DNA from: Amycolatopsis sp. NBC_01488 | GTDB lineage: Bacteria > Actinomycetota > Actinomycetes > Mycobacteriales > Pseudonocardiaceae | Direction of reading: 5' to 3' | Assembly: GCF_036227105.1 (NCBI RefSeq) | Contig: NZ_CP109434.1 | Coordinates: forward strand, 1,740,001-1,804,000 | Length of the DNA: 64,000 nt | In this document: in pieces, positions 8,336-17,293 of the stretch | Layout: each line of letters starts with the position of its first letter | Position numbering within the stretch: position 1 is the first letter of the stretch | Notes under the pieces: model-generated | Seen by the model: only the letters and a program-made list of their open reading frames with translations | What the model was told of the DNA's origin: nothing | Database searches by the model: none | Made by a program: the position numbers and the translations under genes

Positions 8336-9585
8336 GTGCCTGTCCCCTTCGCCGGGATGAATGCCTGTTCGTCGGACTGCGGCACCCCGCGGACCAGCAG
8401 CGACGCGGCCACGGCCAGGTGCAGCAGGTACGGCGACGCGTCGCCGAGGCCGGCTTCGGTGTAGGAGGCCGAAATGCAGTAGGTGATCAGGAAGATCGCG
8501 CAGGCGCGAGCCAGCGACGGCGGCCGCAGCACGGCCACCACGGCCAACGTGAGGAGGAACCCCGCCACCAGCGTGATCCCGACGAAGCCCTGCTCGTGGT
8601 AGATCGCGAGCCAGCTGTTGTCGATCGGGAGGCCGTCGTAGGACTTGTCCGTCAGCCCGACGCCGAAGATGTACTCCGACGTCGTCCGCGGGGCCTCCAG
8701 CAGCGCGTCCCACACCTTCGCGCGGCCGGTGAGGCTGGAGAAGTTGTCCGCGCTCTGGCCACGGAGGAACCACGTCTGCAGCGCGCCGGCCAGCACGACG
8801 CCGGCGAGCCCGCCGACGCCGACCGTCCACGCGAACACCTTCCGGGCGCGGGCGCTGGTCAGCAGCATCGACAGGATGGCCACGGCCAGCCCGGCGATCA
8901 GGCCGAGCGTCGCCGTGCGGGTGTGCGTGAGCATCAGCAACCCGACCGCCGGCACCACGATGAACACCGCGCTGCGCCAGGTCGTGCGGCGCCCGAACCA
9001 GAGGAGGAGCGTGAGCCCCGAGATGACCGCCGCGTACTGGCCGATCTGCGGCGGGGTCAGCGGCCAGATCGCGCCCGAAAGCCGGCCGCCGTAGATGTCC
9101 GGCATCGCGTTGCCCGGGGAGATCACCAGGCCGATCGCCACCGACGCGAGCACGATGCCGTACGTCCGGATGTGGTAGCGGACGAAGCTGAACCCGCCGT
9201 CCCACCAGCGGGTCAGCAACCAGAGCGTGGAGAGGAACACCGTGAGCCGGAAGCACCGGAACAACGCGCCGGCGCCCTCCTTCAGATCGGCGCTGGCCAA
9301 GGTGCTGGACACGAGCAGCATCGTCAGGAGGAGCAGGTACGCGCTCGGGCGGATCCGCAGGTGCTTGTTCAGCACCAGCGCGATCACGAACGCGGTCATC
9401 AGCGCGCCCATGGTGACGAGCTGGCTGACCGACCGCGGCAGCGGGATGACCGTCTTCGCGCCGGTCGAGCCGAGCGTGTTGAGGATCAGCAGCGCCCACG
9501 CCAGGCCCGCCCACTTCGGCGTCGCCGAGGCGGGCTCGGCCGCGGCCTCGCCTCGGATGCCCGCGATGCCGGTGTGCGCCGCCAT
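8332..9585 (-). CDS. O-antigen ligase / Wzy-type polymerase family membrane protein
   Basis: A 417-residue integral membrane protein with roughly ten to twelve hydrophobic segments. A large extracytoplasmic loop near residues 270-330 (QSADNFSSLTGRAKVWDALL ... GVGLTDKSYDGLPIDNSWLAIYHEQG) has the family's conserved R/H/N-S pattern of the Wzy_C (PF04932) domain. Such proteins polymerise or ligate lipid-linked repeat units. With two Wzz-type genes in the same operon, polymerase is the better guess. The ATG lies 1 nt after the upstream stop. Confidence 0.85.
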   Translation of the reverse strand: MAAHTGIAGIRGEAAAEPASATPKWAGLAWALLILNTLGSTGAKTVIPLPRSVSQLVTMGALMTAFVIALVLNKHLRIRPSAYLLLLTMLLVSSTLASADLKEGAGALFRCFRLTVFLSTLWLLTRWWDGGFSFVRYHIRTYGIVLASVAIGLVISPGNAMPDIYGGRLSGAIWPLTPPQIGQYAAVISGLTLLLWFGRRTTWRSAVFIVVPAVGLLMLTHTRTATLGLIAGLAVAILSMLLTSARARKVFAWTVGVGGLAGVVLAGALQTWFLRGQSADNFSSLTGRAKVWDALLEAPRTTSEYIFGVGLTDKSYDGLPIDNSWLAIYHEQGFVGITLVAGFLLTLAVVAVLRPPSLARACAIFLITYCISASYTEAGLGDASPYLLHLAVAASLLVRGVPQSDEQAFIPAKGTGT

Positions 9586-9586
9586 G

Positions 9587-11110
9587 TCAGCCCCCGCCCT
9601 GTGCGGTGAACGTGCTGCCGGTGTCCTGCGAGTACGGCGAGCCTTCCCATTCGCCGATCTCGACGACGCGGTCGGTCGTGTAGGTGATGAACGTCCACGG
9701 GCCGGAGTAGCTGTTGTCGTGCCAGTGGTTGTCCTGCTTGTACGTGATCGCCTCCTGGACGGCGTCGCCCTTGTACGGCGACCAGTCCGGGTAGGTGCCG
9801 AAGTTCGACAGCAGGCCCATCCGGCCGCAGGACGCCTGGCAGCCGACCACGGCCGGGTCCAGGACGAACTTGTTGTCGTGGATGTCGACGTGCTGGGTCT
9901 TCCAGCGGCAGTCGCTCAGCAGCGGCGCGGTGGTGATCGCCGGGGCGGCGCAGGTCTTCACGTTCGGGACCAGCCGGGTGCAGTCGCCGGAGCTGGTGTT
10001 GGCCGGGCTGTTGCAGAAGCGGTCGGCGTTCTCCCACAACGTGATCCCGGACCAGTTGTTCTCCAGGAAGTTGCGCGAGATCTCGAGCTTCGCGGTCCGC
10101 GCCTTGATCCGCGGCTCGCCGCCGGACTCGGAGATGTAGATCGCCGGCGTCGGGAAGTTGTCGCCCTTGTCGGCGTACTTGTGGCCGTCGACCCAGTTGT
10201 TCTTGCGGATCGTGTTGTCGCGGATGATCGCGTTGTAGCTGATCTCGTAGATGATCGCGGCGCTGTCGTTGTTCTCGATGAGGTTGCCCTCGATGAGGAA
10301 GTCGTTGTTGTTCGTGTCGGCCCACAGCCCGGTGCCGTGGTTGTCGTGCACCCAGTTGCCACGCACGTCGGCGCCGTTGACGTCCCAGAACTTGACGCCG
10401 CCGGTGCAGCCGCAGCCGTCGATCTTCGCTTCCCAGTCGCCGGTGTTGTTGCCGGCGATCTCGTTGCCCTCGACGACCAGCGCGGTGATCGGCGTGTTGC
10501 CCGAGAACGCGTTGATCCCGTACTGGCCGTTGCGGCGCAGGCAGTCGCCGCGCACCTGCTGGCGCGCGCCCGCCATCAGGCCGGCGCCGTCGTTGTCCTG
10601 GATGGTCGAGTGCTCGATCAGCCAGCCGTCGCCGGAGTCGTGGTTGACCACGCCTTCGTCGCGGGGCGCGGCGAAGCCCTGGACGGTCAGGTAGGTGAGC
10701 TTGACGTTCGTCCCGTGGCCGGTGAACGCGTACTGGTTGATCTTCCGGCCATCGACGACCGCGCCGGGGGCGCCGATGTAGACGTCACCGTCCTCGGGCG
10801 ACACCTGGTCGTACTTGTCGTCACCGAGGATGTGCTTGCCCGGCTTGAGCCAGAACGTCGTGTGCGGCCCGGCCGCGCGTGTCTTCGTGGCGAGGTCGCC
10901 GGGCACGGCCGGGTCGACGACGACCGCGCCCGCCGGGGCCGTCGCCGGGCCGGCCGGCTCCTTGTCGCACACCGCCGCGACCGACCCGCTGGGTGCCGGG
11001 GTCGCCTGGGCCGGGCCTTCGGCGTCGGGTCCACTCGAGCACGCCGCGAGCGTGAGGAGGACGCCGAGCAGCGGAGCGGCACGGCGGAGTCGGGAGCGGC
11101 GGGCTGTCAC
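9587..11110 (-). CDS. parallel beta-helix repeat lipoprotein
   Basis: A 507-residue lipoprotein: a basic N-terminus, a hydrophobic core and lipobox LAAC with Cys24, then a Ser/Gly/Pro/Ala linker. The mature domain repeats the same Asn-rich turns as the protein at 3307-4788 (VEGNEIAGNNTGDWEAK, VRGNWVHDNHGTG, ADTNNNDFLIEGN) and shares the C-terminal ENADRFCNSPANTS and GRMGLLSNFGTYPDWSPYK. The paralogues are therefore one secreted and one membrane-anchored version of the same exoprotein. The position between the heparinase-like lyase and the polymerase suggests action on nascent polymer at the cell surface. Epimerase, lyase or binding roles are all possible. Confidence 0.82.
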   Translation of the reverse strand: MTARRSRLRRAAPLLGVLLTLAACSSGPDAEGPAQATPAPSGSVAAVCDKEPAGPATAPAGAVVVDPAVPGDLATKTRAAGPHTTFWLKPGKHILGDDKYDQVSPEDGDVYIGAPGAVVDGRKINQYAFTGHGTNVKLTYLTVQGFAAPRDEGVVNHDSGDGWLIEHSTIQDNDGAGLMAGARQQVRGDCLRRNGQYGINAFSGNTPITALVVEGNEIAGNNTGDWEAKIDGCGCTGGVKFWDVNGADVRGNWVHDNHGTGLWADTNNNDFLIEGNLIENNDSAAIIYEISYNAIIRDNTIRKNNWVDGHKYADKGDNFPTPAIYISESGGEPRIKARTAKLEISRNFLENNWSGITLWENADRFCNSPANTSSGDCTRLVPNVKTCAAPAITTAPLLSDCRWKTQHVDIHDNKFVLDPAVVGCQASCGRMGLLSNFGTYPDWSPYKGDAVQEAITYKQDNHWHDNSYSGPWTFITYTTDRVVEIGEWEGSPYSQDTGSTFTAQGGG

Positions 11111-11119
11111 GGGCGGGTC

Positions 11120-13066
11120 CTAACTGAAGCGGAGCAGGGTGGCGAGGTGTCCAGGGGTGCCGGAGCCGACGAGCGTGGTCGAGGGCTCCTTACGGCCGAA
11201 GCCCGCGGAGTACCAGCCGAGGGGCGGGTCGATCTCACCGCGGTGAGCCGTCCACGACAACTCGGACGGCAGTTCCATGACCGCGGTGTGCACCGGGGCC
11301 ATGGAGCCGGTGGCGGTGCCCTGCCAGCGCAGGTGGGCAACGGTCCCCTCGAGCTGGACGGTGACCGCCGGGCCCAGGTGGAACGCCAGGCGCGCGGCCG
11401 GGCCGGTGGCGCCGAGCACCTCGTCGACGATCTTCAGCACGTCGCCGTCGAGCTCGACCGTGCGGCGGTGGACCGCGGGCGCGTAGCCGTCGTGGGCCGC
11501 CGTCCAGCGGGCGGGGCCGTCGTCGGGGGTGCGCACGTCGAGGACCTTGGTGACCGCGTGCCGCGTCCAGAGGAACGGCCCGCCGGACGCCGACTGGTCG
11601 GTCCCGCCCAGTTCGAGCGTGTTGTGGCCGAGCGTGGACCGGAAGTACGACCGCCACCGCGGTTCGCCGTGGTAGCAGAAGGTGCCCGGGTCGGCCAGGA
11701 TGTCGACGCCGTCGTGGCGGACTTCGACCGACAATGCGTCGGCGTGGGCGTGCGCGGCGATCGAGAGGAAGCCGTGCGGGCCGCCGTCGCAGCGGGCCCA
11801 GATCCGGCCCGACCGCAGGATCGTCATGCCCGCGTCCCGCAGGTGCGCGGGACGGCGGCCGGCGCGGACACCGGAAGCCCGCGGCGTGCGCGAAGCGAGA
11901 GACGCGAGCAGCGGCGTGCGGACGTCGTCGCCCGGGACCGGCGGCCACCAGTCGAGGCGGCCGAACAGCACCTCGCCGGTCGCCAGCAGCGACGCCCAGC
12001 GGTCGGTCTCGAGCCCGTCGACGATCAGGCCGAAGCCGTCGTCGGCGTCGCCCTGCCGCGGCGGCCGCAGCCGGTTGTCCACAATGGACGCCAGCGCGTC
12101 GGTCATCCGGCGCAGGACGTCCCACGTCGAGTCCGGCGCCGGCGTGCCCGCGGCGTCGGCCTCGACCGCCGCCGCGAGCCCGAGCTCCAGCACCAGGCCG
12201 TGGTACTCGGACGCCAGTTCGGCGTTGAGCCCGGAGGCGAACGTGTTGCGGGCGAGCTGGGCGTCCAGCGACCGCATCGCCTCGGTCCGCCAGCGCGGCG
12301 ACTCCGGGAACCAGCCGAACGCGCACGCCGCGGCCAGCAGCCCGGCATCCTCGGCGATCACGTGGTTGTTCGCCGACGAGCCGTGGCTGCGCAGGGTCGA
12401 GAGCCAGTTCTGGTGGTGCCACAGCTGGAGCTGGAAGTCCGGGTTGTCCTCGAACAGCTCGCCGACCCCGGTCCAGTTGTCGAGCAGGCGGCGCGTCCAG
12501 ACCCACGACAGCAGCCGGATGCCCAGCTCGATGCCGCTGACCCAGTGCGGCCCCCGCAACGGCGGGTTCTCGGCCCACCACGAGCGCAGGTGCTCGGCCG
12601 CGCGCACGGCATAAGCCGAGGACCCCGTCACCGCGTACGCCGCGGCCAGCACGGTCAGGTGCTGGTGCCGCGACGGTTCCCAGATCTGCTTGATGTCCCC
12701 GACCGCGTCCTCCGACCGGTACGGCACGTCGAAGGCGTAGCCGTCGGAAGGTGCGCGGCGGCCGGTCTTCGGATCGAGGAACCAGTCCGGCGAGGCCAGG
12801 TCCGACCGGACCACGCCGAAGTACTCGGCGCGCCCGGCCATCAGCTCGTCGGCGGTGGCCAGCAGCCGCTTGACGGCGTCGCCGGACACCTTGCCCAGCA
12901 CGCCCTCCGGCAGCACAGCCGTGAAGCGCGGGTGCGACGGCCAGTCCGGCGGCGTGGGCAGCGCGGTCCGCCACTGCCGCTGGACGACGGCGTGCCGGGC
13001 ACGGCCGACGACCTCGGCCGGCCCCATCCGGGACAGCCGGCGCAGGTACCAGCCGGGACCCATCAT
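11120..13066 (-). CDS. heparinase II/III family protein (polysaccharide lyase-like)
   Basis: A 648-residue protein with the two-part architecture of heparinase II/III family proteins: an alpha/alpha-toroid N-terminal part (about 80-340, with WVSGIELGIRLLSWVW and HGSSANNHVIAED) and a C-terminal beta-sandwich domain (about 380-640, with HAHADALSVEVRHDGVDILADPGTFCYHGEPRW). The family includes lyases for uronic-acid polysaccharides. No signal peptide is seen, which is usual for EPS-operon members. ATG codons stand at 13066 and 13063; AAGGAAGGGG lies 7 nt before the first. The start region is duplicated in tandem just upstream (13064-13175). Confidence 0.85.
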   Translation of the reverse strand: MMGPGWYLRRLSRMGPAEVVGRARHAVVQRQWRTALPTPPDWPSHPRFTAVLPEGVLGKVSGDAVKRLLATADELMAGRAEYFGVVRSDLASPDWFLDPKTGRRAPSDGYAFDVPYRSEDAVGDIKQIWEPSRHQHLTVLAAAYAVTGSSAYAVRAAEHLRSWWAENPPLRGPHWVSGIELGIRLLSWVWTRRLLDNWTGVGELFEDNPDFQLQLWHHQNWLSTLRSHGSSANNHVIAEDAGLLAAACAFGWFPESPRWRTEAMRSLDAQLARNTFASGLNAELASEYHGLVLELGLAAAVEADAAGTPAPDSTWDVLRRMTDALASIVDNRLRPPRQGDADDGFGLIVDGLETDRWASLLATGEVLFGRLDWWPPVPGDDVRTPLLASLASRTPRASGVRAGRRPAHLRDAGMTILRSGRIWARCDGGPHGFLSIAAHAHADALSVEVRHDGVDILADPGTFCYHGEPRWRSYFRSTLGHNTLELGGTDQSASGGPFLWTRHAVTKVLDVRTPDDGPARWTAAHDGYAPAVHRRTVELDGDVLKIVDEVLGATGPAARLAFHLGPAVTVQLEGTVAHLRWQGTATGSMAPVHTAVMELPSELSWTAHRGEIDPPLGWYSAGFGRKEPSTTLVGSGTPGHLATLLRFS

Positions 13067-13122
13067 GCCGGCGCCCCTTCCTTCGGCGGCGGCTCGTGCC
13101 GGGCCGGTGCCACGCTCACCAT
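13063..13122 (-). other. 19-codon upstream ORF overlapping the heparinase-like gene start
   Basis: ATG at 13122 (in the upstream copy of the 56-bp duplication) opens a 19-codon frame, MVSVAPARHEPPPKEGAPA. Its TGA overlaps the ATG of the lyase gene as ATGA. A purine-rich AGGCAGGG precedes it. It could couple translation of the lyase to ribosomes from upstream, or be an accident of the duplication. Confidence 0.3.
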
Positions 13123-13175
13123 GCCGGGGTCCCTGCCTTCGGCGGCCGCTCGTGCCGGGCCGGTGCCACGGTCGT
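13064..13175. repeat. 56-bp tandem duplication at the heparinase-like gene start
   Basis: Copy A is 13064-13119 and copy B 13120-13175. A 35-base core (13080-13114 and 13136-13170) is identical except for one base. Each copy ends, in - strand sense, with a purine-rich segment and CCGGCATG, so the start codon and part of its ribosome-binding region are duplicated. The repeat fills the gap between the stop of the oxidoreductase and the lyase start. Confidence 0.85.
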
Positions 13176-15352
13176 CACGCCTGGACACCCGCCTTCCGCG
13201 GCAGCTCGATCCGGACCGGCGCCGCGCTCGACACGCTCGTCTGCGCGGCGAGCGTGGCCAGCGTCGTCGCGGCGAGCGAGGCGATCGAGATCGGCATCGG
13301 GCCGCCGGTGCGGACGGCTTCGAGGAACGCGCCGACCTGGGCGGCCTGGCCCTTGTCGCGCCCCTTCGGGATCCGCGAGCTGGCCCACTTCTTGCGCGAG
13401 TACACCGACGCGCGCACGAAGTCGTCGAACTTGAGGACCTTGCCGTCGGCGGTGAGGTCGAGGGTTTCCTTCGGGAAGCCGGACGAGCCGGTCTCGGCGT
13501 AGGTGATCACCGCTGTCGAGCCGTCCGGGTAGCCGAGCGTCACCTGGACGTCGCCGGTGGCGTACACCGAAACCGGGTCGGCGTCGAGCAGCCAACTCAC
13601 CGTGTCGATGAAGTGCCCGCCCTCGCCGGCGAAGCGCGAGCCCTCGGTGGCGGTCTGGTTGTACCAGCTGCCGTGGTCGAGGCGGCCGGCGTTGACCAGG
13701 TACCGCACGGTCGCTGGACCGACGCGCGGGCCGAACTGGCCGCGGGCCTCGTGCAGCAGCGGCGCGAACCGGCGGTTGAAGCCGACCTGGAGCCGGTCGT
13801 TGCCGGACTCCTCGACCGCGTCGAGCACCTTCTGCAACTCGGGAGCGGACAGCGCCAGCGGCTTCTCGACGAACACGGTCTTGCCCGCCAGCAGCGCCTG
13901 CCGGGTCAGCTCGGCGTGCGAGCTGTGCCGCGTCACGACGAACACCGCGTCGATCGAGGAGTCGCCGAGGACGTCGTCGATGTCGGTGGACGCGCCGGCG
14001 AAGCCGAACTTGCGCCGCGCGTTGGCGCCGGAGAGCGCCGACGTCGTCGCGACGTGCTTGAGCTGGACGTCTTCGCGCTCGGCGAGGTGCGGCAGCAGCA
14101 TCGACGACGCGTAGTTCCCGGCGCCGATGAAGCCCAGCCGCACGGGCTGCCCGGCGGGCAGCGGCGCGGCCTTGTGCTCGACGAGCACGACGCGGGCGGA
14201 CGTCACGACCGGCTCGGTCTTGGCGACCGCGTCCGGGTAGCGGAACAGCACCGCGACGGCCTTGAGTTCGCCGTCGTTCAAGGACTTGTACGTCTCGACC
14301 GCGGAAGAGAAGTCCGAGACGTGCGTGATCAGCGGCTCGACGTCGAGGCGGTCGCGCGCGATCAGGTCGAGGACGCACTCGAGGTTGCGGCGCTCGGTCC
14401 AGCGGACCTGGCCGATCGGGTAGTCGCGGCCTTCGAGTTCGTACGACGGGTCGTAGCGGCCCGGCCCGTACGAACGGGAGAACCGGACGTCCAGTTCCTT
14501 CTCGTAGTAGGCGTTCCACGGCAGGTCGAGCTTGCACTTGCCGATGTCGATGACGCGGCCGCGGTCGCGCGACAGCTTCGCGGCCAGCTCCACCGGGTCG
14601 TTCGTGTTGCCGCCGGCGGCGAGGTAGGTCTGGTCGACGCCCGCGCCGTGGGTCAGTTCGTCCACGGCGGTGTCGACGATGCCGGACGCCGGGTGCGCAC
14701 AGGTCAGCGCGCCGAGGCTCTCGGCGAGCTTGCAGCGTTCCGGGTCGGGATCGACGCCGACGACGCGCACGCCGGACGACGTCAGCAGCTGCACGACGAG
14801 CTGGCCGATCAGGCCGAGGCCGATGACCAGCGCGACCTCGCCGATCTGCGGCTCGCCGCGGCGGACGCCCTGCATGGCGATCGACCCGACGGTGCCGAAC
14901 GCCGCGTGCCGCGGGTCGACGCCGGCCGGGACGCGCGAGTAGAGGTTCTTGGGCACCCAGTTCAGCTCGGAGTGCAGTGCGTGCTCGTTGCCCGCGCAAG
15001 CCACCAGGTCGCCGACCGTGACATCCGTGATGCCGTCGCCGACCTGCTCGACGATGCCGCAGAGCGAGTAGCCGAGCGGGGTGTAGGAGTCCAATTTGGA
15101 CGTCACCTTGCGGTAGGTCGCCGAGAGGCCGTTGGTGGCGACGCTCTGCATGACCTTCGCGACCTGGTCCGGGCGGGCCTTCGCCTTGCCCACCAAGGAC
15201 ATGCTCGCCTCGGACACCTTCATCATCTCGGTGCCGGTCGAGATCAGCGAGTACACCGTGCGAACGAGCACCCCGCCCGGCTTGCACGCCGGCTCGGGGA
15301 CGTCGAGGAGCGCCAGTTCACCGCTCTTGTAGTTCTGGACTACCTGCTTCAC
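13175..15352 (-). CDS. bi-domain oxidoreductase (zinc-alcohol-dehydrogenase-like + Gfo/Idh/MocA)
   Basis: A 725-residue fusion. Residues 1-360 are medium-chain dehydrogenase-like (GYSLCGIVEQVGDG, VGDLVACAG, nucleotide-binding ALVIGLGLIGQLVVQLL). After a short linker, residues 385-720 form a Gfo/Idh/MocA domain (VRLGFIGAGNYASSML, VEKPLALS with the family's EKP motif, GEGGHFIDTVSWLL). Both halves should bind NAD(P). Such fusions occur in surface-polysaccharide loci and are thought to make or edit a nucleotide sugar, though the reaction is not established. The start is the GTG at 15352, whose GTGA overlap couples it to asnB; a further upstream in-frame codon lies inside asnB and is less likely. 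Confidence 0.85.
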   Translation of the reverse strand: MKQVVQNYKSGELALLDVPEPACKPGGVLVRTVYSLISTGTEMMKVSEASMSLVGKAKARPDQVAKVMQSVATNGLSATYRKVTSKLDSYTPLGYSLCGIVEQVGDGITDVTVGDLVACAGNEHALHSELNWVPKNLYSRVPAGVDPRHAAFGTVGSIAMQGVRRGEPQIGEVALVIGLGLIGQLVVQLLTSSGVRVVGVDPDPERCKLAESLGALTCAHPASGIVDTAVDELTHGAGVDQTYLAAGGNTNDPVELAAKLSRDRGRVIDIGKCKLDLPWNAYYEKELDVRFSRSYGPGRYDPSYELEGRDYPIGQVRWTERRNLECVLDLIARDRLDVEPLITHVSDFSSAVETYKSLNDGELKAVAVLFRYPDAVAKTEPVVTSARVVLVEHKAAPLPAGQPVRLGFIGAGNYASSMLLPHLAEREDVQLKHVATTSALSGANARRKFGFAGASTDIDDVLGDSSIDAVFVVTRHSSHAELTRQALLAGKTVFVEKPLALSAPELQKVLDAVEESGNDRLQVGFNRRFAPLLHEARGQFGPRVGPATVRYLVNAGRLDHGSWYNQTATEGSRFAGEGGHFIDTVSWLLDADPVSVYATGDVQVTLGYPDGSTAVITYAETGSSGFPKETLDLTADGKVLKFDDFVRASVYSRKKWASSRIPKGRDKGQAAQVGAFLEAVRTGGPMPISIASLAATTLATLAAQTSVSSAAPVRIELPRKAGVQA

Positions 15353-17259
15353 TTCGCTCCCGCTCCAGACATCGCGTTCCGGTACCAATACTCAAGAGTC
15401 AAGACGTGCCAAAGGTGCTTGCTGCGGTCTTCCTGACCGGCGGCGTCCTCGGCGACCATGCGCTGCAACGCTTCCCGCTGCAGGAAGCCCGATTCGACGA
15501 GCACGCCTTCGTTGACGACTTCGCGCACCAGCGGCGCCAGGTCGCGGCTCATCCAGGCCCGCAGCGGCGCGCTGAACAGGCCCTTCGGCCGGTGCACGAT
15601 CTCGCTGGGCAAGATGTTCAGGGCCGCGTTCTTCAGCGCGACCTTGCCCGCGCGGCCGACGATCTTCTTGTTCCCCGGGATCTTGAACGCCGCGCGCACG
15701 ACCTCGACGTCGACGAACGGCGTCCGCACCTCGGTGGACGCGGCCATCGTCGACCGGTCGGTGTAGGTCAGGTTCAGTCCCGGCAGGAACATCCGCGAGT
15801 CGGCCAGGCACATGCGGTTGACGAAGTCGTCGAGTGCCTGGTCGTGGTAGGTGTCCGCGTGCTCGGCCAGGACGTCGTCGACGACCGGCGCGAGGTCCGG
15901 GTTGACCAGCGAAAGCAGCTCCGCGCGGTCGTACATCGTGTAGCTGCGGCGGAACGCTGTTTCCTCGGGCAGGCCCGCGAAGGACAGGAACCGCTTCGCG
16001 AACCGCACCGACCGGTACCCACGCTTGGCCGACGCCACCGGCAGCCGGTCCACAATGGACTCCACCGGACGCCGGACCGCGCCGGGAACCTTGTGGTAGC
16101 GCACGGCGATCAGGTTCGCGAGGTGCTTGCGGTAACCGGCGAACAGCTCGTCGGCGCCCATCCCGGACAGCATCACCTTGACGCCGGCGTCGCGCGCGGC
16201 CGTGCAGATCAGGAACGAGTTGATCGCCGCCGGGTCGCCGATCGGCTCGTCGAGGTGGTAGGTCATCTTCGGCAGCAGGTCGAGCACCTGCGGCGCGATC
16301 TCGATCTCGTGCAGGTCGACGCCGAACTTGTCAGCCACAATCCGCGCATAGCGAAGGTCGTCCGGCATGGCCTCGAACTTCGCGTCCTCGGCGCGGAACC
16401 CGATGGTGTACGCGGAGATCCCCGGCTGCGAGCGCGCGGCCAGCGCGGTCAGGTAACTGGAGTCCAGGCCACCGGAGAGGAACGTCGCCACCGGGACGTC
16501 CGAGATCAGGTGCTTGGCGGTCGACTCGGCGATCACGGAGTGCAGGTCGACCTCGCCGTCGAAGGCCGCGCCCTCCTCGGCGACCTCCCGCAGCGACCAG
16601 AACCGGCCGCGGTCGACCTGGCCGTCCGGGCGGCAGCGCAGCCACGTGCCCGGCGGCAGCTTCTCCGCGCCCTGGTAAGCGCACCGGCTGTCCGGCACCC
16701 AGTAGTAGAGCAGCGACGCGATCAGCGCCCCGTTGTCGACCTGCAGCGACCCGCCGAGCTCACCGGCGAGGGCCTTGAGTTCCGACGCGAAGACGACCCC
16801 GCCGGCCCGCTGCACGAAGAACAGCGGCTTGATGCCCAGCTGGTCGCGCACCAGGAACAGCTCGCCGGTGCCTTCCTCGAACAGCGCGAACGCGAACATC
16901 CCGCGCAGCTTGGGCAGGCAGTCGGTGCCCCAGCGCCGCCACGCCTGCAGCAGCACCTCGGTGTCGGACGTCCCGCGGAAGCGCACGCCTGCCGCGGAAA
17001 GCTCGGCCCGCAGCTCCGGCGCGTTGTACAGCTCGCCGTTGTAGCTCAGCGCGAGCCCGTCGAGGACCATCGGCTGGGCGCCGGTCTCGGTCAGGTCGAC
17101 GATCGACAGCCGCCGGTGTCCCAAGTGGACGTCACCGGAGCCGACGGTGTGGTCGTAGCGGCCGGAGCCGTCCGGGCCGCGGTGGGCCAGCGTCTTGGTC
17201 AGCCGGTCGGTGAGCGGCCCGCCGTCCGGCCAGAGGTACGTGCCTGCGATGCCGCACAT
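15349..17259 (-). CDS. asnB: asparagine synthase (glutamine-hydrolysing) family amidotransferase
   Basis: A 636-residue class II amidotransferase. Residues 1-210 form the glutaminase domain with nucleophile Cys2 (MCGIAG), HRGPDG and LSYNGELYN. The synthetase domain follows with the pyrophosphate loop FLSGGLDSSY (about 258-267) and the downstream MLSGMGADELFAGY. It would hydrolyse glutamine and transfer ammonia to an adenylated carboxylate. In this operon the carboxylate may be a uronic acid of the polymer rather than free aspartate; that is inference. An AAGGGGA ribosome site precedes the ATG, 34 nt after the Wzz-type gene. Confidence 0.88.
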   Translation of the reverse strand: MCGIAGTYLWPDGGPLTDRLTKTLAHRGPDGSGRYDHTVGSGDVHLGHRRLSIVDLTETGAQPMVLDGLALSYNGELYNAPELRAELSAAGVRFRGTSDTEVLLQAWRRWGTDCLPKLRGMFAFALFEEGTGELFLVRDQLGIKPLFFVQRAGGVVFASELKALAGELGGSLQVDNGALIASLLYYWVPDSRCAYQGAEKLPPGTWLRCRPDGQVDRGRFWSLREVAEEGAAFDGEVDLHSVIAESTAKHLISDVPVATFLSGGLDSSYLTALAARSQPGISAYTIGFRAEDAKFEAMPDDLRYARIVADKFGVDLHEIEIAPQVLDLLPKMTYHLDEPIGDPAAINSFLICTAARDAGVKVMLSGMGADELFAGYRKHLANLIAVRYHKVPGAVRRPVESIVDRLPVASAKRGYRSVRFAKRFLSFAGLPEETAFRRSYTMYDRAELLSLVNPDLAPVVDDVLAEHADTYHDQALDDFVNRMCLADSRMFLPGLNLTYTDRSTMAASTEVRTPFVDVEVVRAAFKIPGNKKIVGRAGKVALKNAALNILPSEIVHRPKGLFSAPLRAWMSRDLAPLVREVVNEGVLVESGFLQREALQRMVAEDAAGQEDRSKHLWHVLTLEYWYRNAMSGAGAK

Positions 17260-17293
17260 CTCGAGTGGGTCCCCTTCATTCGCGGCGCGGTGG

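Noticed and set aside
9227..15436. A 2069-codon open frame on the + strand
   Set aside because: It is the antisense of well-supported - strand genes (polymerase-like, beta-helix, lyase, oxidoreductase). Its translation is Arg/Gly/Ala-rich without domains, an effect of high GC at third positions.
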